This document shows positions 40,327-49,887 of a stretch of 64,000 bases of DNA, in pieces. Each line of letters starts with the position of its first letter. Positions within the stretch are counted from its first letter, which is position 1. Below the pieces are notes generated by a model. It saw only the letters and a list, made by a program, of their open reading frames with translations, was not told where the DNA came from and ran no database searches. Both the position numbers and the translations under genes were made by a program. The DNA lies in NCBI GenBank assembly GCA_017472605.1, contig JAFUPV010000039.1:62001-126000 (forward strand). The letters run 5' to 3'. This stretch comes from Lachnospiraceae bacterium (GTDB lineage Bacteria; Bacillota; Clostridia; Lachnospirales; Lachnospiraceae).

Positions 40327-42942
40327 TCAATCATATACCGGTTCCACTTCGAAAAACTGGCGCACACAGGCAGTAAGACCATCGTCTGATCTGGTGATAA
40401 CAATGGTATCACGGCTGCGCACTTCGCCCATGAGGATGATCCTGGCTGCCAGCGTTTCCACATGTTTCTGGAGATAACGCTTCAGCGGACGGGCACCGTA
40501 GACCGGATCATAGCCGTTTTCGACGATGTAGTCTTCCGCCTCCGGAGTCAGCTCAATGGCGATCTCCCGGTCGGCAAGACGGCGGTTTACATCCGCCAGC
40601 ATCAGTTTGATGATGGATCCGATGTTGTCCTTTGTCAGCGGCTTGAAGAGAATGGTCTCATCCAGACGGTTCAGGAATTCCGGACGGAAGTGATTTCTCA
40701 GATCATTCATCACAGCTGCTTCCGCTTCCGGACGGATTGCTCCTGTTTCATCGATTCCTTCCAGAAGATAAGACGAGCCGATGTTGGAGGTCATGATCAG
40801 AATGGTGTTTTTGAAATCCACGGTTCTTCCCTGGGAATCGGTGATTCGTCCGTCATCCAGCACCTGAAGAAGAACGTTGAACACATCCGGATGGGCTTTC
40901 TCCACCTCATCAAACAGAACGACGCTGTACGGCTTTCTGCGGACTGCCTCCGTCAGCTGGCCGCCTTCGTCATAGCCGACATATCCTGGAGGTGCTCCGA
41001 TAAGACGGGAGACGGAATACTTTTCCATGTATTCACTCATGTCTATTCGGACCATGTTGTTCTCATCGTCAAACAGACTCTGGGCAAGAGCCTTTGCCAG
41101 TTCTGTTTTTCCCACGCCGGTGGGACCAAGGAACAGGAAGCTTCCGATTGGTTTGGACGGGTCCTTGATTCCCGCCTTGGAACGCAGAATCGCTTCTGTT
41201 ACTTTCTCGACACCTTCATCCTGACCAACAACACGTCTGTGGAGTTCCTCGTCCAGGTGAAGGATCTTGCTTCTTTCGCTTTCCGTCAGCTTGGACACGG
41301 GAATTCCGGTCCAGCGGGAAATGATCCTGCAGATTTCATCCTCGGACACGGCTTCATGGACAAGGGTCAGATCCTTTGCACGGACCATCGCCTCTTCTGC
41401 TTCCAGCTGTTTCTGAAGCTGTGGAAGCTTTCCGTACTGAAGCTCAGCCGCTTTGTTCAGATCATAGGCCTGCTTTGCCTGGGCAATCTGCGTGTTAACC
41501 GATTCAATCTCCTCGCGCAGCCGGCTCAACTTCTCAACCGACGCTTTTTCGTTGTCCCACTGGGCTTTCCGGTTGGCAAATTCCTCCCGCTTTTCTGCCA
41601 GTTCATTCTGCAGGACCTCCAGACGGTCCATGGACAGACGGTCTGTTTCTTTTTTCAGCGCAGCTTCTTCAATTTCCAGCTGCATGATTTTCCTCTGAAG
41701 CTCATCCAGTTCCGCAGGCATGGAATCCATTTCCGTTTTGACAAGGGCGCAGGCTTCGTCCACCAGGTCGATGGCCTTATCCGGAAGGAAACGGTCGCTG
41801 ATATAGCGGTTGGACAGCGTTGCAGCACTGACGAGAGCGGAATCGTTGATTTTCACGCCGTGGTAAATCTCATAGCGTTCCTTTAGTCCACGGAGAATGG
41901 AAATTGTGTCCTCCACCGTCGGCTCATCCACAAGGACAGGCTGGAACCGCCGTTCAAGAGCAGGGTCCTTTTCGATGTATTTCCGATATTCATCCAGAGT
42001 GGTCGCGCCGATGCAGTGAAGCTCACCTCTGGCAAGCATTGGTTTTAACATGTTTCCGGCGTCCATGGCGCCATCCGTTTTTCCTGCTCCAACGATCAGG
42101 TGAAGCTCATCAATGAACAGGATGATTTTTCCCTCGCTCTTTCTTACCTCCTCCAGCACCGCTTTCAGACGTTCCTCAAATTCGCCGCGGTACTTGGCTC
42201 CGGCAACAAGAGCGCCCATGTCCAGAGCGAAAATCTTCTTATCCTTCAGTCCTTCCGGCACGTCCCCGCGGACAATTCGCTGGGCAAGGCCTTCTACCGC
42301 AGCTGTTTTTCCGACACCGGGCTCACCGATCAGAACCGGATTGTTTTTTGTTTTTCTGGAAAGGATCCGGATCACGTTCCGGATCTCACTGTCTCTTCCG
42401 ATCACCGGATCCAGCTTGTGGTCTCTCGCCTTCTCCACCAGATCCTGACCATATTTTTCCAGAGTATCGTAGGTTGCTTCCGGATTGTCTGACGTTACGC
42501 GCTGATTTCCTCGCACGGTGGACAATGCCTGAAGAAAGCGCTCCTTTGTGATACCAAACTCACGGAACAGCTCTTTCACCGCTTTGTTTGGAGAAGCGAT
42601 CAGGGCAAGGACAAGGTGCTCCACGGAAACGTACTCGTCTCCCATTGCCTTTGCTTCATCCTCTGCGCTGATCAGAACTTTGTTCAGGGCATTGCTGATG
42701 TAGAGCTGACCGGCACCGGAGACTTTTGTCTTCTTTTCCAGATCCTTCCGCACACGGTTTGTGAAATACTCCAGCTGGATCTCCATTTTTGTGATCAGTT
42801 TGGAAAACAGGCCGTCTTCCTGACGAAGCAGAGCGGCGATCAGATGCTCCTGGTCAATCTCCTGGTTTCCGTATTCATAGGCAAGCTTTTCACAGTCCTG
42901 AACAGCCTGCATGGATTTCTGTGTGAATTTATTGATGTTCAT
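40327..42942 (-). CDS. clpB: ATP-dependent disaggregase ClpB
   Basis: 871 residues. The N-terminal Clp repeat domain ([20 protein letters not shown]) is followed by AAA-1 with GEPGVGKTA near 205, the long coiled-coil middle domain (about 405-525), AAA-2 with GPTGVGKTE near 610, and a C-terminal domain ending in [16 protein letters not shown]. Pore loops KYRGEFEER and GYVGYDEGG are intact. No IGF/IGL ClpP-docking loop is evident, as expected for ClpB. With DnaK it resolubilises aggregates. GGGAGG precedes the ATG. Confidence 0.97.
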   Translation of the reverse strand: MNINKFTQKSMQAVQDCEKLAYEYGNQEIDQEHLIAALLRQEDGLFSKLITKMEIQLEYFTNRVRKDLEKKTKVSGAGQLYISNALNKVLISAEDEAKAMGDEYVSVEHLVLALIASPNKAVKELFREFGITKERFLQALSTVRGNQRVTSDNPEATYDTLEKYGQDLVEKARDHKLDPVIGRDSEIRNVIRILSRKTKNNPVLIGEPGVGKTAAVEGLAQRIVRGDVPEGLKDKKIFALDMGALVAGAKYRGEFEERLKAVLEEVRKSEGKIILFIDELHLIVGAGKTDGAMDAGNMLKPMLARGELHCIGATTLDEYRKYIEKDPALERRFQPVLVDEPTVEDTISILRGLKERYEIYHGVKINDSALVSAATLSNRYISDRFLPDKAIDLVDEACALVKTEMDSMPAELDELQRKIMQLEIEEAALKKETDRLSMDRLEVLQNELAEKREEFANRKAQWDNEKASVEKLSRLREEIESVNTQIAQAKQAYDLNKAAELQYGKLPQLQKQLEAEEAMVRAKDLTLVHEAVSEDEICRIISRWTGIPVSKLTESERSKILHLDEELHRRVVGQDEGVEKVTEAILRSKAGIKDPSKPIGSFLFLGPTGVGKTELAKALAQSLFDDENNMVRIDMSEYMEKYSVSRLIGAPPGYVGYDEGGQLTEAVRRKPYSVVLFDEVEKAHPDVFNVLLQVLDDGRITDSQGRTVDFKNTILIMTSNIGSSYLLEGIDETGAIRPEAEAAVMNDLRNHFRPEFLNRLDETILFKPLTKDNIGSIIKLMLADVNRRLADREIAIELTPEAEDYIVENGYDPVYGARPLKRYLQKHVETLAARIILMGEVRSRDTIVITRSDDGLTACVRQFFEVEPVYD

Positions 42943-43054
42943 ACGCGTACCTCCCTCGTTTCACAGGCGGCGCCTCACCGGACGGTTCGGCGGCATATTG
43001 TTTCAAGCAGATTTGTATTTGTTCTATTATCATTATAACACCTGCTCTATTGAT

Positions 43055-43082
43055 ACTATAACACTTTTCACAGATTCGTCAA
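43055..43082 (-). promoter_or_regulatory. Promoter of clpB
   Basis: -35 TTGACG (43077-43082), 16-bp spacer, -10 TATAGT (43055-43060), minus strand, about 110 bp before the ATG. No CIRCE or CtsR-type operator is recognisable. The ~320-bp gap to the LCP gene holds this promoter and one terminator. Confidence 0.7.
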
Positions 43083-43157
43083 GTACTTTTTCTATAATTT
43101 CCACTTTTTTTCTTTCGATTCCTCCCATCCGTCAACGGGAAGAAACACGCTGCTCAT

Positions 43158-43218
43158 AAAAAAGAGACTGCGCTTTGGACTGCACCATGATATGCAGGTC
43201 GGAAACGTAGTCTCTTTT
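43158..43218 (-). terminator. Terminator after the LCP gene
   Basis: AAAAAAGAGACT and AGTCTCTTTT form the base of a long imperfect hairpin between the LCP gene stop and the clpB promoter, with a T-run on the minus strand. Confidence 0.75.
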
Positions 43219-43261
43219 CTGATGATTCTATCCTGGAATGCGGCTGTCTTTACCGCTGATT

Positions 43262-44359
43262 TTACTCTGTCGCGTAAATCGTTGCATGAAGACGGCTGAT
43301 GGTCTGCTGGAAATCAGGCACAAGCATCTCATTGCTTCCATAGTACAGGCCGTCATAGGGAACGCGGTCTGTCACAATCGTATATCCCATCAGCTCCGGG
43401 ATTCTTGCAACAAGCGAAAGCACCGTTCCCTGATCGATGTTGTGGGTGATCAGCGGAAGCATCTGGTTTGCAAGATTGGTCAGCTGCGTCACGCTGAGAG
43501 ATTTTGACTTGTTGAGAATTCCGGAAAGTACCTCACGCTGACGTTCGGTTCGCTGGTAATCCGCATTTCCAACATAGCGGATTCTTGCATAGGCAACCGC
43601 CTGAATGCCGTTCAGGTGAATCACTCCGCCGCCCTGAAGATAATAGGCATTGGGATCTCTTCCCTGCAGCTGGCAGATTTCTTTAATGTAGTTATTGGCA
43701 ACACGCGCTTCATCTGCCGAAACATCAATATCCACGCCGCCAACAAGATCAACGATGGTTGACATGGAATTGAAGTCAACAGACGCATAGTTGTTGATCA
43801 GCACACCATAGTTGGATCGAAGCGTATCCGCCAGCAGCGGACCTCCGCCGAGGGCGTGGGCTGCGTTCAGCTTTCTCACTCCAACATTGGGAATGTTTGC
43901 GTACAGGTCACGCATGAACGAGGTCATGTAGATTTTTTTTGTCTTACTGTTGATCGTCAGAAGGATCATGGCATCGGAATTGCCGTACCAGGATGTATTG
44001 CGTCGATCAGAACCAATCAGAAGAATGCTGTAGCAGTAATCAGAAATCGGTACTTCCTGCTGCGCTGCCGCAGATTCAATCTGAACAATAACTGAATTCA
44101 GTTCACTTTCAATGGCACTTGCCTCATCCGGAGCAAGAGTCGCCAGATCGCCTTCGTCAAGAGCACCTTCCGCTTCTGCCTTCTCCACATAATTAAAGTC
44201 AATCGTTACCTCTTCATCCGCAACATGCTGACTGGCACTGTACATGTACTGGAACAGCACATAGACCGCAGCACCGGCTGCAGCCGCAAGGATCGCGATT
44301 ACAGCAACGACGATCAGTACAATCTTTTTCCATCTTCCTTTGTTCTCTTCTCTGCTCAC
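43262..44359 (-). CDS. LytR-CpsA-Psr family cell-wall ligase
   Basis: 365 residues. Short cytoplasmic N-terminus, one membrane helix (residues ~12-38), then an extracellular LCP domain: DAMILLTINSKTKKIYMTS near 130, the conserved Arg in FMRDLY, RKLNAAHALGG near 162, and AYARIRYVGNADYQRTERQR near 255. LCP enzymes attach teichoic acids or capsular glycans to peptidoglycan. GTG start with GAGG upstream; its own promoter. Confidence 0.95.
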   Translation of the reverse strand: MSREENKGRWKKIVLIVVAVIAILAAAAGAAVYVLFQYMYSASQHVADEEVTIDFNYVEKAEAEGALDEGDLATLAPDEASAIESELNSVIVQIESAAAQQEVPISDYCYSILLIGSDRRNTSWYGNSDAMILLTINSKTKKIYMTSFMRDLYANIPNVGVRKLNAAHALGGGPLLADTLRSNYGVLINNYASVDFNSMSTIVDLVGGVDIDVSADEARVANNYIKEICQLQGRDPNAYYLQGGGVIHLNGIQAVAYARIRYVGNADYQRTERQREVLSGILNKSKSLSVTQLTNLANQMLPLITHNIDQGTVLSLVARIPELMGYTIVTDRVPYDGLYYGSNEMLVPDFQQTISRLHATIYATE

Positions 44360-44420
44360 GCCTTACCTCATCTCTTTCTTATGTGAAATTTCAAACTGGT
44401 TACAGATCAATATCTTTTGA

Positions 44421-44449
44421 ACAATACCATACTTTTATCCTTCTGTCAA
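44421..44449 (-). promoter_or_regulatory. Promoter of the LCP gene
   Basis: -35 TTGACA (44444-44449), 17-bp spacer, -10 TATTGT (44421-44426), minus strand; divergent from the promoter of the aldolase-like gene. Confidence 0.82.
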
Positions 44450-44466
44450 GTCCCGCAAAATATCTC

Positions 44467-44495
44467 TTGACAATCGCGCCGATTTATAGTATGAT
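44467..44495 (+). promoter_or_regulatory. Promoter of the DRE-TIM aldolase-like gene
   Basis: -35 TTGACA (44467-44472), 17-bp spacer, -10 TATGAT (44490-44495), plus strand. Confidence 0.88.
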
Positions 44496-44517
44496 TGCTT
44501 CATCCATTGAAAGTTTA

Positions 44518-44531
44518 ACACTTTAAAGTGT
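44518..44531 (+). promoter_or_regulatory. 14-bp palindrome downstream of the promoter
   Basis: ACACTTTAAAGTGT is a perfect palindrome about 15 bp past the expected transcription start, in good position for a repressor. The regulator is unknown. Confidence 0.5.
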
Positions 44532-44589
44532 AACTCATTCATAGAAAATAAATGAAACAAAGCCGAAAAGGCTTGGAAAGAAGGAAACT

Positions 44590-45570
44590 ATGGCTACTAA
44601 AAATGGCGATCTCGTCTCTTTTCGTCCCGACATCAAAGTCCTCGATGCCACTCTGCGCGACGGCGGACTAGTAAATAATTTTCAGTTTTCCGATGACTTT
44701 GTCCGTGCCCTCTACCAGGCAAACATCCTCGCCGGTGTCGATTACATGGAATTCGGCTATAAAGCCGACCGTGATATCTTCAATGAATCCGATTTCGGTA
44801 AGTGGAAATTCTGCAAAGACGAGGATATCCGGAAAATCACCCAGGGCATTGATACTGACATGAAAATCGCAGTCATGGCTGATGTGGGCCGCACCAATTT
44901 CAGGCGCGATATTCTCCCGAAGGAAGAAAGCCCCATTGACATGATCCGCGTTGCCACCTACATCAATTCCATCCCGGCAGCGATTGAAATGATTGAAGAT
45001 GCAAAAAGGAAAGGCTACGAAACCACAGTAAACATCATGGCGGTTTCAAAAGTTAATCTGGACGAGCTCAAAGACGGTCTTCGCCATCTTGCTGCTTCCA
45101 GCGTTGATGTCATTTATCTGGTAGACAGCTTCGGTGTTTTCTATCCGGAGCAGATCGTCCGCCTCTCTGACATGTATCTGGAAGTTGCTGCCGCCTTCAA
45201 CAAACAGATCGGTATCCACGCCCACAACAACCAGCAGCTTGCCTTCGCCAACACAATCCAGGCTCTTACCATCGGTGTCAGCTATCTGGATGCTACAGTA
45301 AACGGAATGGGCCGCGGCGCCGGAAACTGCTATCTGGAAAACCTTCTGGGCTTCCTGAGAAATCCAAAGTACCGTCTCACTCCAATCATGAAATTTGTTC
45401 AGGACTACATGCTGAAGCTGAAGCAGGACGGTCTGATCTGGGGTCCGGACATTCCATACCTGCTTACCGGTATCCTCAACACCCATCCGTCTTCCGCCAT
45501 CAAGTTCCTGAAAGACGGACGAACCGACTACACCGCCTTCGAGCAGGAGCTGCTTGACAATGCCCTTTAA
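44590..45570 (+). CDS. DRE-TIM metallolyase (HMGL/hydroxy-oxovalerate aldolase-like), substrate unknown
   Basis: 326 residues, one TIM-barrel. KVLDATLRDGGLVNNFQF holds the DxTLRDG metal motif; YLVDSFGVFYPEQIV and GIHAHNNQQLAFAN (the HxH metal ligands) follow, then NGMGRGAGNCYLENLLGFL. The fold covers 4-hydroxy-2-oxovalerate aldolase, HMG-CoA lyase and isopropylmalate synthases; this short form without a C-terminal domain is usually annotated only as aldolase catalytic domain. It is a lone gene with its own promoter. Its stop overlaps that of the convergent deacetylase by four bases. GAAGG precedes the ATG. Confidence 0.85.
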   Translation: MATKNGDLVSFRPDIKVLDATLRDGGLVNNFQFSDDFVRALYQANILAGVDYMEFGYKADRDIFNESDFGKWKFCKDEDIRKITQGIDTDMKIAVMADVGRTNFRRDILPKEESPIDMIRVATYINSIPAAIEMIEDAKRKGYETTVNIMAVSKVNLDELKDGLRHLAASSVDVIYLVDSFGVFYPEQIVRLSDMYLEVAAAFNKQIGIHAHNNQQLAFANTIQALTIGVSYLDATVNGMGRGAGNCYLENLLGFLRNPKYRLTPIMKFVQDYMLKLKQDGLIWGPDIPYLLTGILNTHPSSAIKFLKDGRTDYTAFEQELLDNAL

Positions 45571-46343
45571 TTAGAGACAGAATCCGGGATCTGGCGCCCG
45601 GTGTGATCCAGCTGATACGAATCATAGTAGATCAGCTCTGACACCGGCACCAGCTCATACCCGGATTCTTTTAATGTCAGAATCACGGTTCCCAGTGCAT
45701 CCTTTGTATATTTTGCGCCGTTGTGCATCAAAATAATCGATCCATTACCAAGATCTTTGTTTTCTGTTACCATCTCAATAATCGATTCCACACCGTAATC
45801 CTTCCAGTCCTGACTGTCCACATCCCACTGCACACTGTAATACCCGCATGCTCTCGCCGTCTTAATCACTTCATTATTATAATCCCCATAGGGCGGCCGA
45901 AACAGCTTCATGTCCTGACCGGTCAGTTCCTTCACCCCCTCGTGCACCGTCATGATTTCCTCCTTCATCTTCTCCTTAGAAAGCCCGGTCATGTGCGGAT
46001 GCGTCTGCGAATGATTTCCCAGATCATGTCCGGCGGAAACAATTGCTTTCACTGTGTCCGGATAAGCCTCCAGCCAGCTTCCGGTAATGAAAAAGCTGGC
46101 CCGTACCTGCTGCTCTGCAAGAACGTCCAGAATTGCCTGCGTATCCCCGTTTCCCCACGCACAGTCAAAGCTGAGCGCAATTTTCTTATCCTCTCTCTGG
46201 ACGCTGTAGATTGGCAGCTCCCGCTCCTGTGCCGTCGCACTGACATAGATTGCCGCCGGAACATAGAGCGCTGCTGCAGTCAACGCCAGAAAGATAATTG
46301 TCAGCACAAAGCCCTGACTGATCCATTCCCTGTTTCGTTTCAT
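45567..46343 (-). CDS. Polysaccharide deacetylase (PdaB-like, NodB fold), membrane-anchored
   Basis: 258 residues. N-terminal membrane helix (residues ~12-32), then a NodB domain: SFDCAWGN near 58 (metal/catalytic Asp, PdaB-type sequence), HSQTHPHM near 110 (metal His pair), RPPYGDYN near 148, WDVDSQDWK near 172, and ILMHNGAKYTKDALG near 200. PdaB-type enzymes act on peptidoglycan during sporulation; chitooligosaccharide-type substrates are the alternative. No clear promoter seen. AGAGGCAGG lies before the ATG. Confidence 0.9.
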   Translation of the reverse strand: MKRNREWISQGFVLTIIFLALTAAALYVPAAIYVSATAQERELPIYSVQREDKKIALSFDCAWGNGDTQAILDVLAEQQVRASFFITGSWLEAYPDTVKAIVSAGHDLGNHSQTHPHMTGLSKEKMKEEIMTVHEGVKELTGQDMKLFRPPYGDYNNEVIKTARACGYYSVQWDVDSQDWKDYGVESIIEMVTENKDLGNGSIILMHNGAKYTKDALGTVILTLKESGYELVPVSELIYYDSYQLDHTGRQIPDSVSN

Positions 46344-46414
46344 ACCTGCCTCTTTCTTTCACCCTGCTGACAAAGTTTATGCAGGAACCAGTCATCACAG
46401 AATAAAAAAATCCA

Positions 46415-46443
46415 TATACATTTTCCTCCATTTTTGTTAGAAT
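46415..46443 (+). promoter_or_regulatory. Promoter of the MoxR/DUF58 operon
   Basis: -35 TATACA (46415-46420), 17-bp spacer, -10 TAGAAT (46438-46443), plus strand, about 93 bp before the moxR ATG. Confidence 0.6.
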
Positions 46444-46536
46444 AGGGACATAGCAGCAGAAAACGTTTCTTCTATAATAAAGTCTGCGTTTTCCAATCGG
46501 CACTGTCAAATCATTCAGAATCAGGAGAAAATTTCT

Positions 46537-47469
46537 ATGGACTTATTACAATCAGTTAAAAGCAACATTGAAAAAGTAATTATTGGAAAAAGCGATGTCA
46601 TTGACCTGGTCATGACTGCCATCGTGGCAGGCGGTCATGTTCTTCTTCAAGATGTACCTGGAACCGGAAAGACTGTGATGGCAAAATCTCTTGCCCGCTC
46701 CATCGAAGCGGAATTTTCACGAATCCAGTTTACCCCGGATCTGCTTCCCTCCGATGTGACCGGACTGAACTACTACAATCAGAAGGAAGGCGAATTCGTG
46801 TTCAAACCTGGTCCTGTCTTCTGTAACCTTCTTCTCGCCGACGAAATCAACCGTGCCACCCCGAGAACCCAGTCTTCTCTTCTGGAGTGCATGGAAGAAA
46901 AGCAGGTAACCATCGACGGCGTTACAAGAAAACTGGAAGCACCTTTCTTTGTGATCGCGACCCAGAACCCGGTGGAGACCACCGGTACCTTCCCGCTGCC
47001 GGAGGCGCAGCTGGACCGTTTCCTGATGCAGCTTTCCATGGGACTTCCTTCCAAAGAAGAGGAGCTTGCCATTCTGCAGCGTTTCCAGAAGCAGGAGCCT
47101 CTGACTGAACTGACCTCTGTCTGCCAAAAAGAAGCGATTCTGAAAGCACAGCAGGAATACCGCAATGTCACTGTCCATCCGTCCCTGATGAACTACATCG
47201 TTGAACTGGTTTCCCGCACAAGAACCCATGCCTATGTGGTAACCGGTGTCAGCCCCCGAGGCTCCCTTGCCTTCCTCCATGCCGTTCAGGCTTACGCTTA
47301 TCTCCATGGAAGAAGTTATGCCGTTCCCGAAGATATTAAGACGGTTGCCGTTCCTGTTCTGGCTCATCGTCTGATCACGAACCGCGGTGTCGGAAATCTG
47401 TCCACCGGTGAAGAGATCATCCGCCAGCTGCTGGCTGAAGTACCGGTTCCGACAGAAACCTGGAACTGA
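46537..47469 (+). CDS. MoxR-family AAA+ ATPase
   Basis: 310 residues. Walker A DVPGTGKTVMAKSLARS near 38; Walker B LLADEINRATPRTQSSLLEC near 95; FPLPEAQLDRFLMQLSMGLP near 148; sensor-2 region VSPRGSLAFLHAVQAYA near 230. MoxR ATPases act as chaperones that activate or insert metal-binding or membrane complexes, typically with a DUF58 protein, as here. It starts the three-gene MoxR-DUF58-membrane protein operon; 14 bp separate it from the next gene. Confidence 0.95.
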   Translation: MDLLQSVKSNIEKVIIGKSDVIDLVMTAIVAGGHVLLQDVPGTGKTVMAKSLARSIEAEFSRIQFTPDLLPSDVTGLNYYNQKEGEFVFKPGPVFCNLLLADEINRATPRTQSSLLECMEEKQVTIDGVTRKLEAPFFVIATQNPVETTGTFPLPEAQLDRFLMQLSMGLPSKEEELAILQRFQKQEPLTELTSVCQKEAILKAQQEYRNVTVHPSLMNYIVELVSRTRTHAYVVTGVSPRGSLAFLHAVQAYAYLHGRSYAVPEDIKTVAVPVLAHRLITNRGVGNLSTGEEIIRQLLAEVPVPTETWN

Positions 47470-47483
47470 TGTGAGGAGTTTCT

Positions 47484-48623
47484 ATGGAAATACTGCTATT
47501 AATAGCCGGTGCCGGACTGATCTACTGGCTGCAGAATGCCCTCTATAAAAAGTATTGGGCAAAAAATCTGTCTGTCTCGATCCATTTTCAGGAAAAACCG
47601 GTTCTTGAGGGCGAGGATGCCCATTTAACGGAAGTGATTGAAAACAGAAAAATCCTTCCGCTGTCCTATCTGAACGTTAAGTTCAAAATCAGCCGCTATC
47701 TGGAATTCGAGAACATGGAAAATACAAGCACGTCCGACTGGATCTACAAAAATGACATTTTTTCCGTGCTCTTCCACCAGCGGATCACAAGAAATCTGAC
47801 CTTTCACTGCCGCAAGCGCGGCTACTATACCATTAACCAGGCAGATATCGTTTCCGCCAACCTGCTGATGACCAACGGCTTTGTTCAGGCGCTGCCTCAG
47901 GACACCCACATCTACGTCTATCCCCGTGCCATTGATCTTGGACGGCTGGATGTTCCGTTCAAAAAGATGATGGGCAGTCTTGTCAGCAAGCAGTTTCTCT
48001 ACGAAGACCCCTTTGAATTCCGAGGTCTGCGCGATTATGCGCGCACAGATCCCATGAGCAGCATCAACTGGAAAGCCTGGGCAAAAACAGGCGAGCTGAT
48101 GGTCAATGTCCACGATTCCACCTCCTCCCAGGAAGCTGTTGTTTTCCTGAATCTGGAGGACGAGACCGTCTGGAAATATGACCAGCTCCATGAGGTTGCG
48201 ATCCGGATCGCCGCCGCGCTCTGCTATCGGTTCCTGAATGCGTCCATTCCCACCAGGATCCTCTGCAACGGAATGGACATTTTGACAAACGGCGCTGCCG
48301 TCCTTCCTGCCGGAACCGGTCTGCGTCAGGTAAACACAATCAATGAGATTCTGGCCAGAATCGACTTGACGAAAGAAACAATACCATGCATCAATCTGGT
48401 GGAGGAACTGAAAAGCCGTCCGGATTCTTCTGCCTCCATGCCGCTTTACGTGATGATTTCCAACTGCATGCGTCAGGATCTGCAGCAGTCCTTCGCTTCT
48501 CTGGCAGCCCATTCTGCCGGTGCCATGTGGATTGCTCCGCTCTATGACGACATGGAGCTTCATGTAGAACAGACGCCGCAGATGGATGTGGTACGATGGG
48601 AGGTGGATCGTTATGAGGCGTAA
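47484..48623 (+). CDS. DUF58-domain protein
   Basis: 379 residues. One hydrophobic N-terminal segment, then a beta-rich domain (HLTEVIENRKILPLSYLNVK) and the DUF58 signature PFEFRGLRDYARTDPMSSIN followed by WKAWAKTGELMVN near 180-210. The C-terminal part has a von Willebrand-like fold pattern (QEAVVFLNLED). It is a constant partner of MoxR ATPases. The gene overlaps the next by 11 bp. GAGGAG precedes the ATG. Confidence 0.93.
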   Translation: MEILLLIAGAGLIYWLQNALYKKYWAKNLSVSIHFQEKPVLEGEDAHLTEVIENRKILPLSYLNVKFKISRYLEFENMENTSTSDWIYKNDIFSVLFHQRITRNLTFHCRKRGYYTINQADIVSANLLMTNGFVQALPQDTHIYVYPRAIDLGRLDVPFKKMMGSLVSKQFLYEDPFEFRGLRDYARTDPMSSINWKAWAKTGELMVNVHDSTSSQEAVVFLNLEDETVWKYDQLHEVAIRIAAALCYRFLNASIPTRILCNGMDILTNGAAVLPAGTGLRQVNTINEILARIDLTKETIPCINLVEELKSRPDSSASMPLYVMISNCMRQDLQQSFASLAAHSAGAMWIAPLYDDMELHVEQTPQMDVVRWEVDRYEA

Positions 48624-49854
48624 ATTCATTCAGTTTCTGTCCTGTCTTCACGGATGTCTGCTTGTCCTTCTCGTCCTTCTGTCGGTCTTTTCTCTTCTGT
48701 TTCCGGATGATATCGACCGCTGGTACCGCTGCTTCCTGATTCTGATCCCCACAGTCTTTTCTTCCTGGGGCATCCGAAAGATCCGCCATCTTGCCGTCTA
48801 TCTCGGCCTTGGAATCGGATCAGCAGCACTCCTGTTTCTCCTTTCCGGAAGTCTGGCGGAACAGATCTGTCTGACAGCTGGCGCCATTTTCGTCTTTGTC
48901 TGCCGCATCCCCGGACGGCTGCACGACAGCCGGGATCTGCTGGACTCCGTGTCTGTCTATTCCCTGATTCTCTACGTTCTTCTGTACCTTGCAGGCGTCT
49001 TTCTCGATCAGGAAGCCTTCTGTGTGATTTCCTACTATCTGGCGTTTCTCGACCTGATCGTTCTGATTCTCCATACCAATCTTGCCAGTGTGGATGATTT
49101 CCTTGAACAGAATAAGGCAACTGCCAACCTGCCTGGAAGACAGATTCTTCGTACCAACCATGTGATGATGATTCTCTTTGTTGCAGCCGCCCTGGCAGGC
49201 ATGCTTCTGCTTCCGGCGACCGGTCTGGCTGATGTGGTTTCCAAACTCGGAGATGCGCTCCTGTGGCTGATCCGCAAGCTGTTCTCCCTGATTCCCGAAG
49301 GAACCGAAGAAGCGGCTGTTGAAGTCACGGAAGCCGTCGTCGAGCAGGGCATGAACGAGCTGATGGCTCTCCCTGAGGACAAAACGCCAGCCTGGCTGAC
49401 CGCCCTCTACAATGCCATCGCCTATCTCATCAGCGGTGCTGCCTTCCTCGGACTCTTTGCCGGTCTGGTCCTTGTGATTATCCGCATGTTCAAACAGTTC
49501 TACCGTCCGATTCGTGAAAACAACGATGAACAGGAATTCATCCATGAGGAAGAGGCTGACATTTCCGCCCGCGCGGCTTCGGTAAAAAAAGAAACACCGC
49601 TTTTCTTCCGGTTTGAACCGGATGCGGTGATTCGAAAAGCCTATAAAAAGGCAATTAAAAAAGGAATCCGGCAGGCGGACAGCCGACAGCCGATTCCTGA
49701 CAGTGACACACCGTCCGAGCTGGAACAAAGGGCCATGCTCCCTGCGGATGATGCGTCTGCACAGCTTCACGAGCTGTATGAAAAAGCACGCTATTCCGGC
49801 AAACCATGTACAAAAGAAGATATCAGCCGCCTGAAGGCTTCCGGTTATAAATAA
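48613..49854 (+). CDS. Multi-pass membrane protein of the MoxR operon (DUF4129-like C-terminus)
   Basis: 413 residues. Four or five membrane segments in the first half (for example LHGCLLVLLVLLSVFSLLFP near 10 and HVMMILFVAAALAGMLLLP near 180), another near 275-295 (GAAFLGLFAGLVLVIIRMF), and a soluble C-terminus ending LHELYEKARYSGKPCTKEDI. That last part resembles the DUF4129 segment found at the end of transglutaminase-like proteins in MoxR operons; the transglutaminase domain itself is absent. ATG at 48613, inside the end of the DUF58 gene, has GGGAGG about 10 bases upstream. Confidence 0.8.
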   Translation: MRRKFIQFLSCLHGCLLVLLVLLSVFSLLFPDDIDRWYRCFLILIPTVFSSWGIRKIRHLAVYLGLGIGSAALLFLLSGSLAEQICLTAGAIFVFVCRIPGRLHDSRDLLDSVSVYSLILYVLLYLAGVFLDQEAFCVISYYLAFLDLIVLILHTNLASVDDFLEQNKATANLPGRQILRTNHVMMILFVAAALAGMLLLPATGLADVVSKLGDALLWLIRKLFSLIPEGTEEAAVEVTEAVVEQGMNELMALPEDKTPAWLTALYNAIAYLISGAAFLGLFAGLVLVIIRMFKQFYRPIRENNDEQEFIHEEEADISARAASVKKETPLFFRFEPDAVIRKAYKKAIKKGIRQADSRQPIPDSDTPSELEQRAMLPADDASAQLHELYEKARYSGKPCTKEDISRLKASGYK

Positions 49855-49877
49855 CCGGAGGCCTTCGGCTGTTTTTT
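49836..49877 (+). terminator. Terminator of the MoxR operon
   Basis: CTTCCGGTTA / TAACCGGAGG hairpin overlapping the stop codon, then a small GCC/GGC hairpin and TTTTTT. Confidence 0.7.
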
Positions 49878-49887
49878 CGATGAATGT

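Noticed and set aside
42943-43055. CIRCE or CtsR heat-shock operator before clpB
   Set aside because: Neither the TTAGCACTC inverted repeat nor the CtsR heptad repeat is present.
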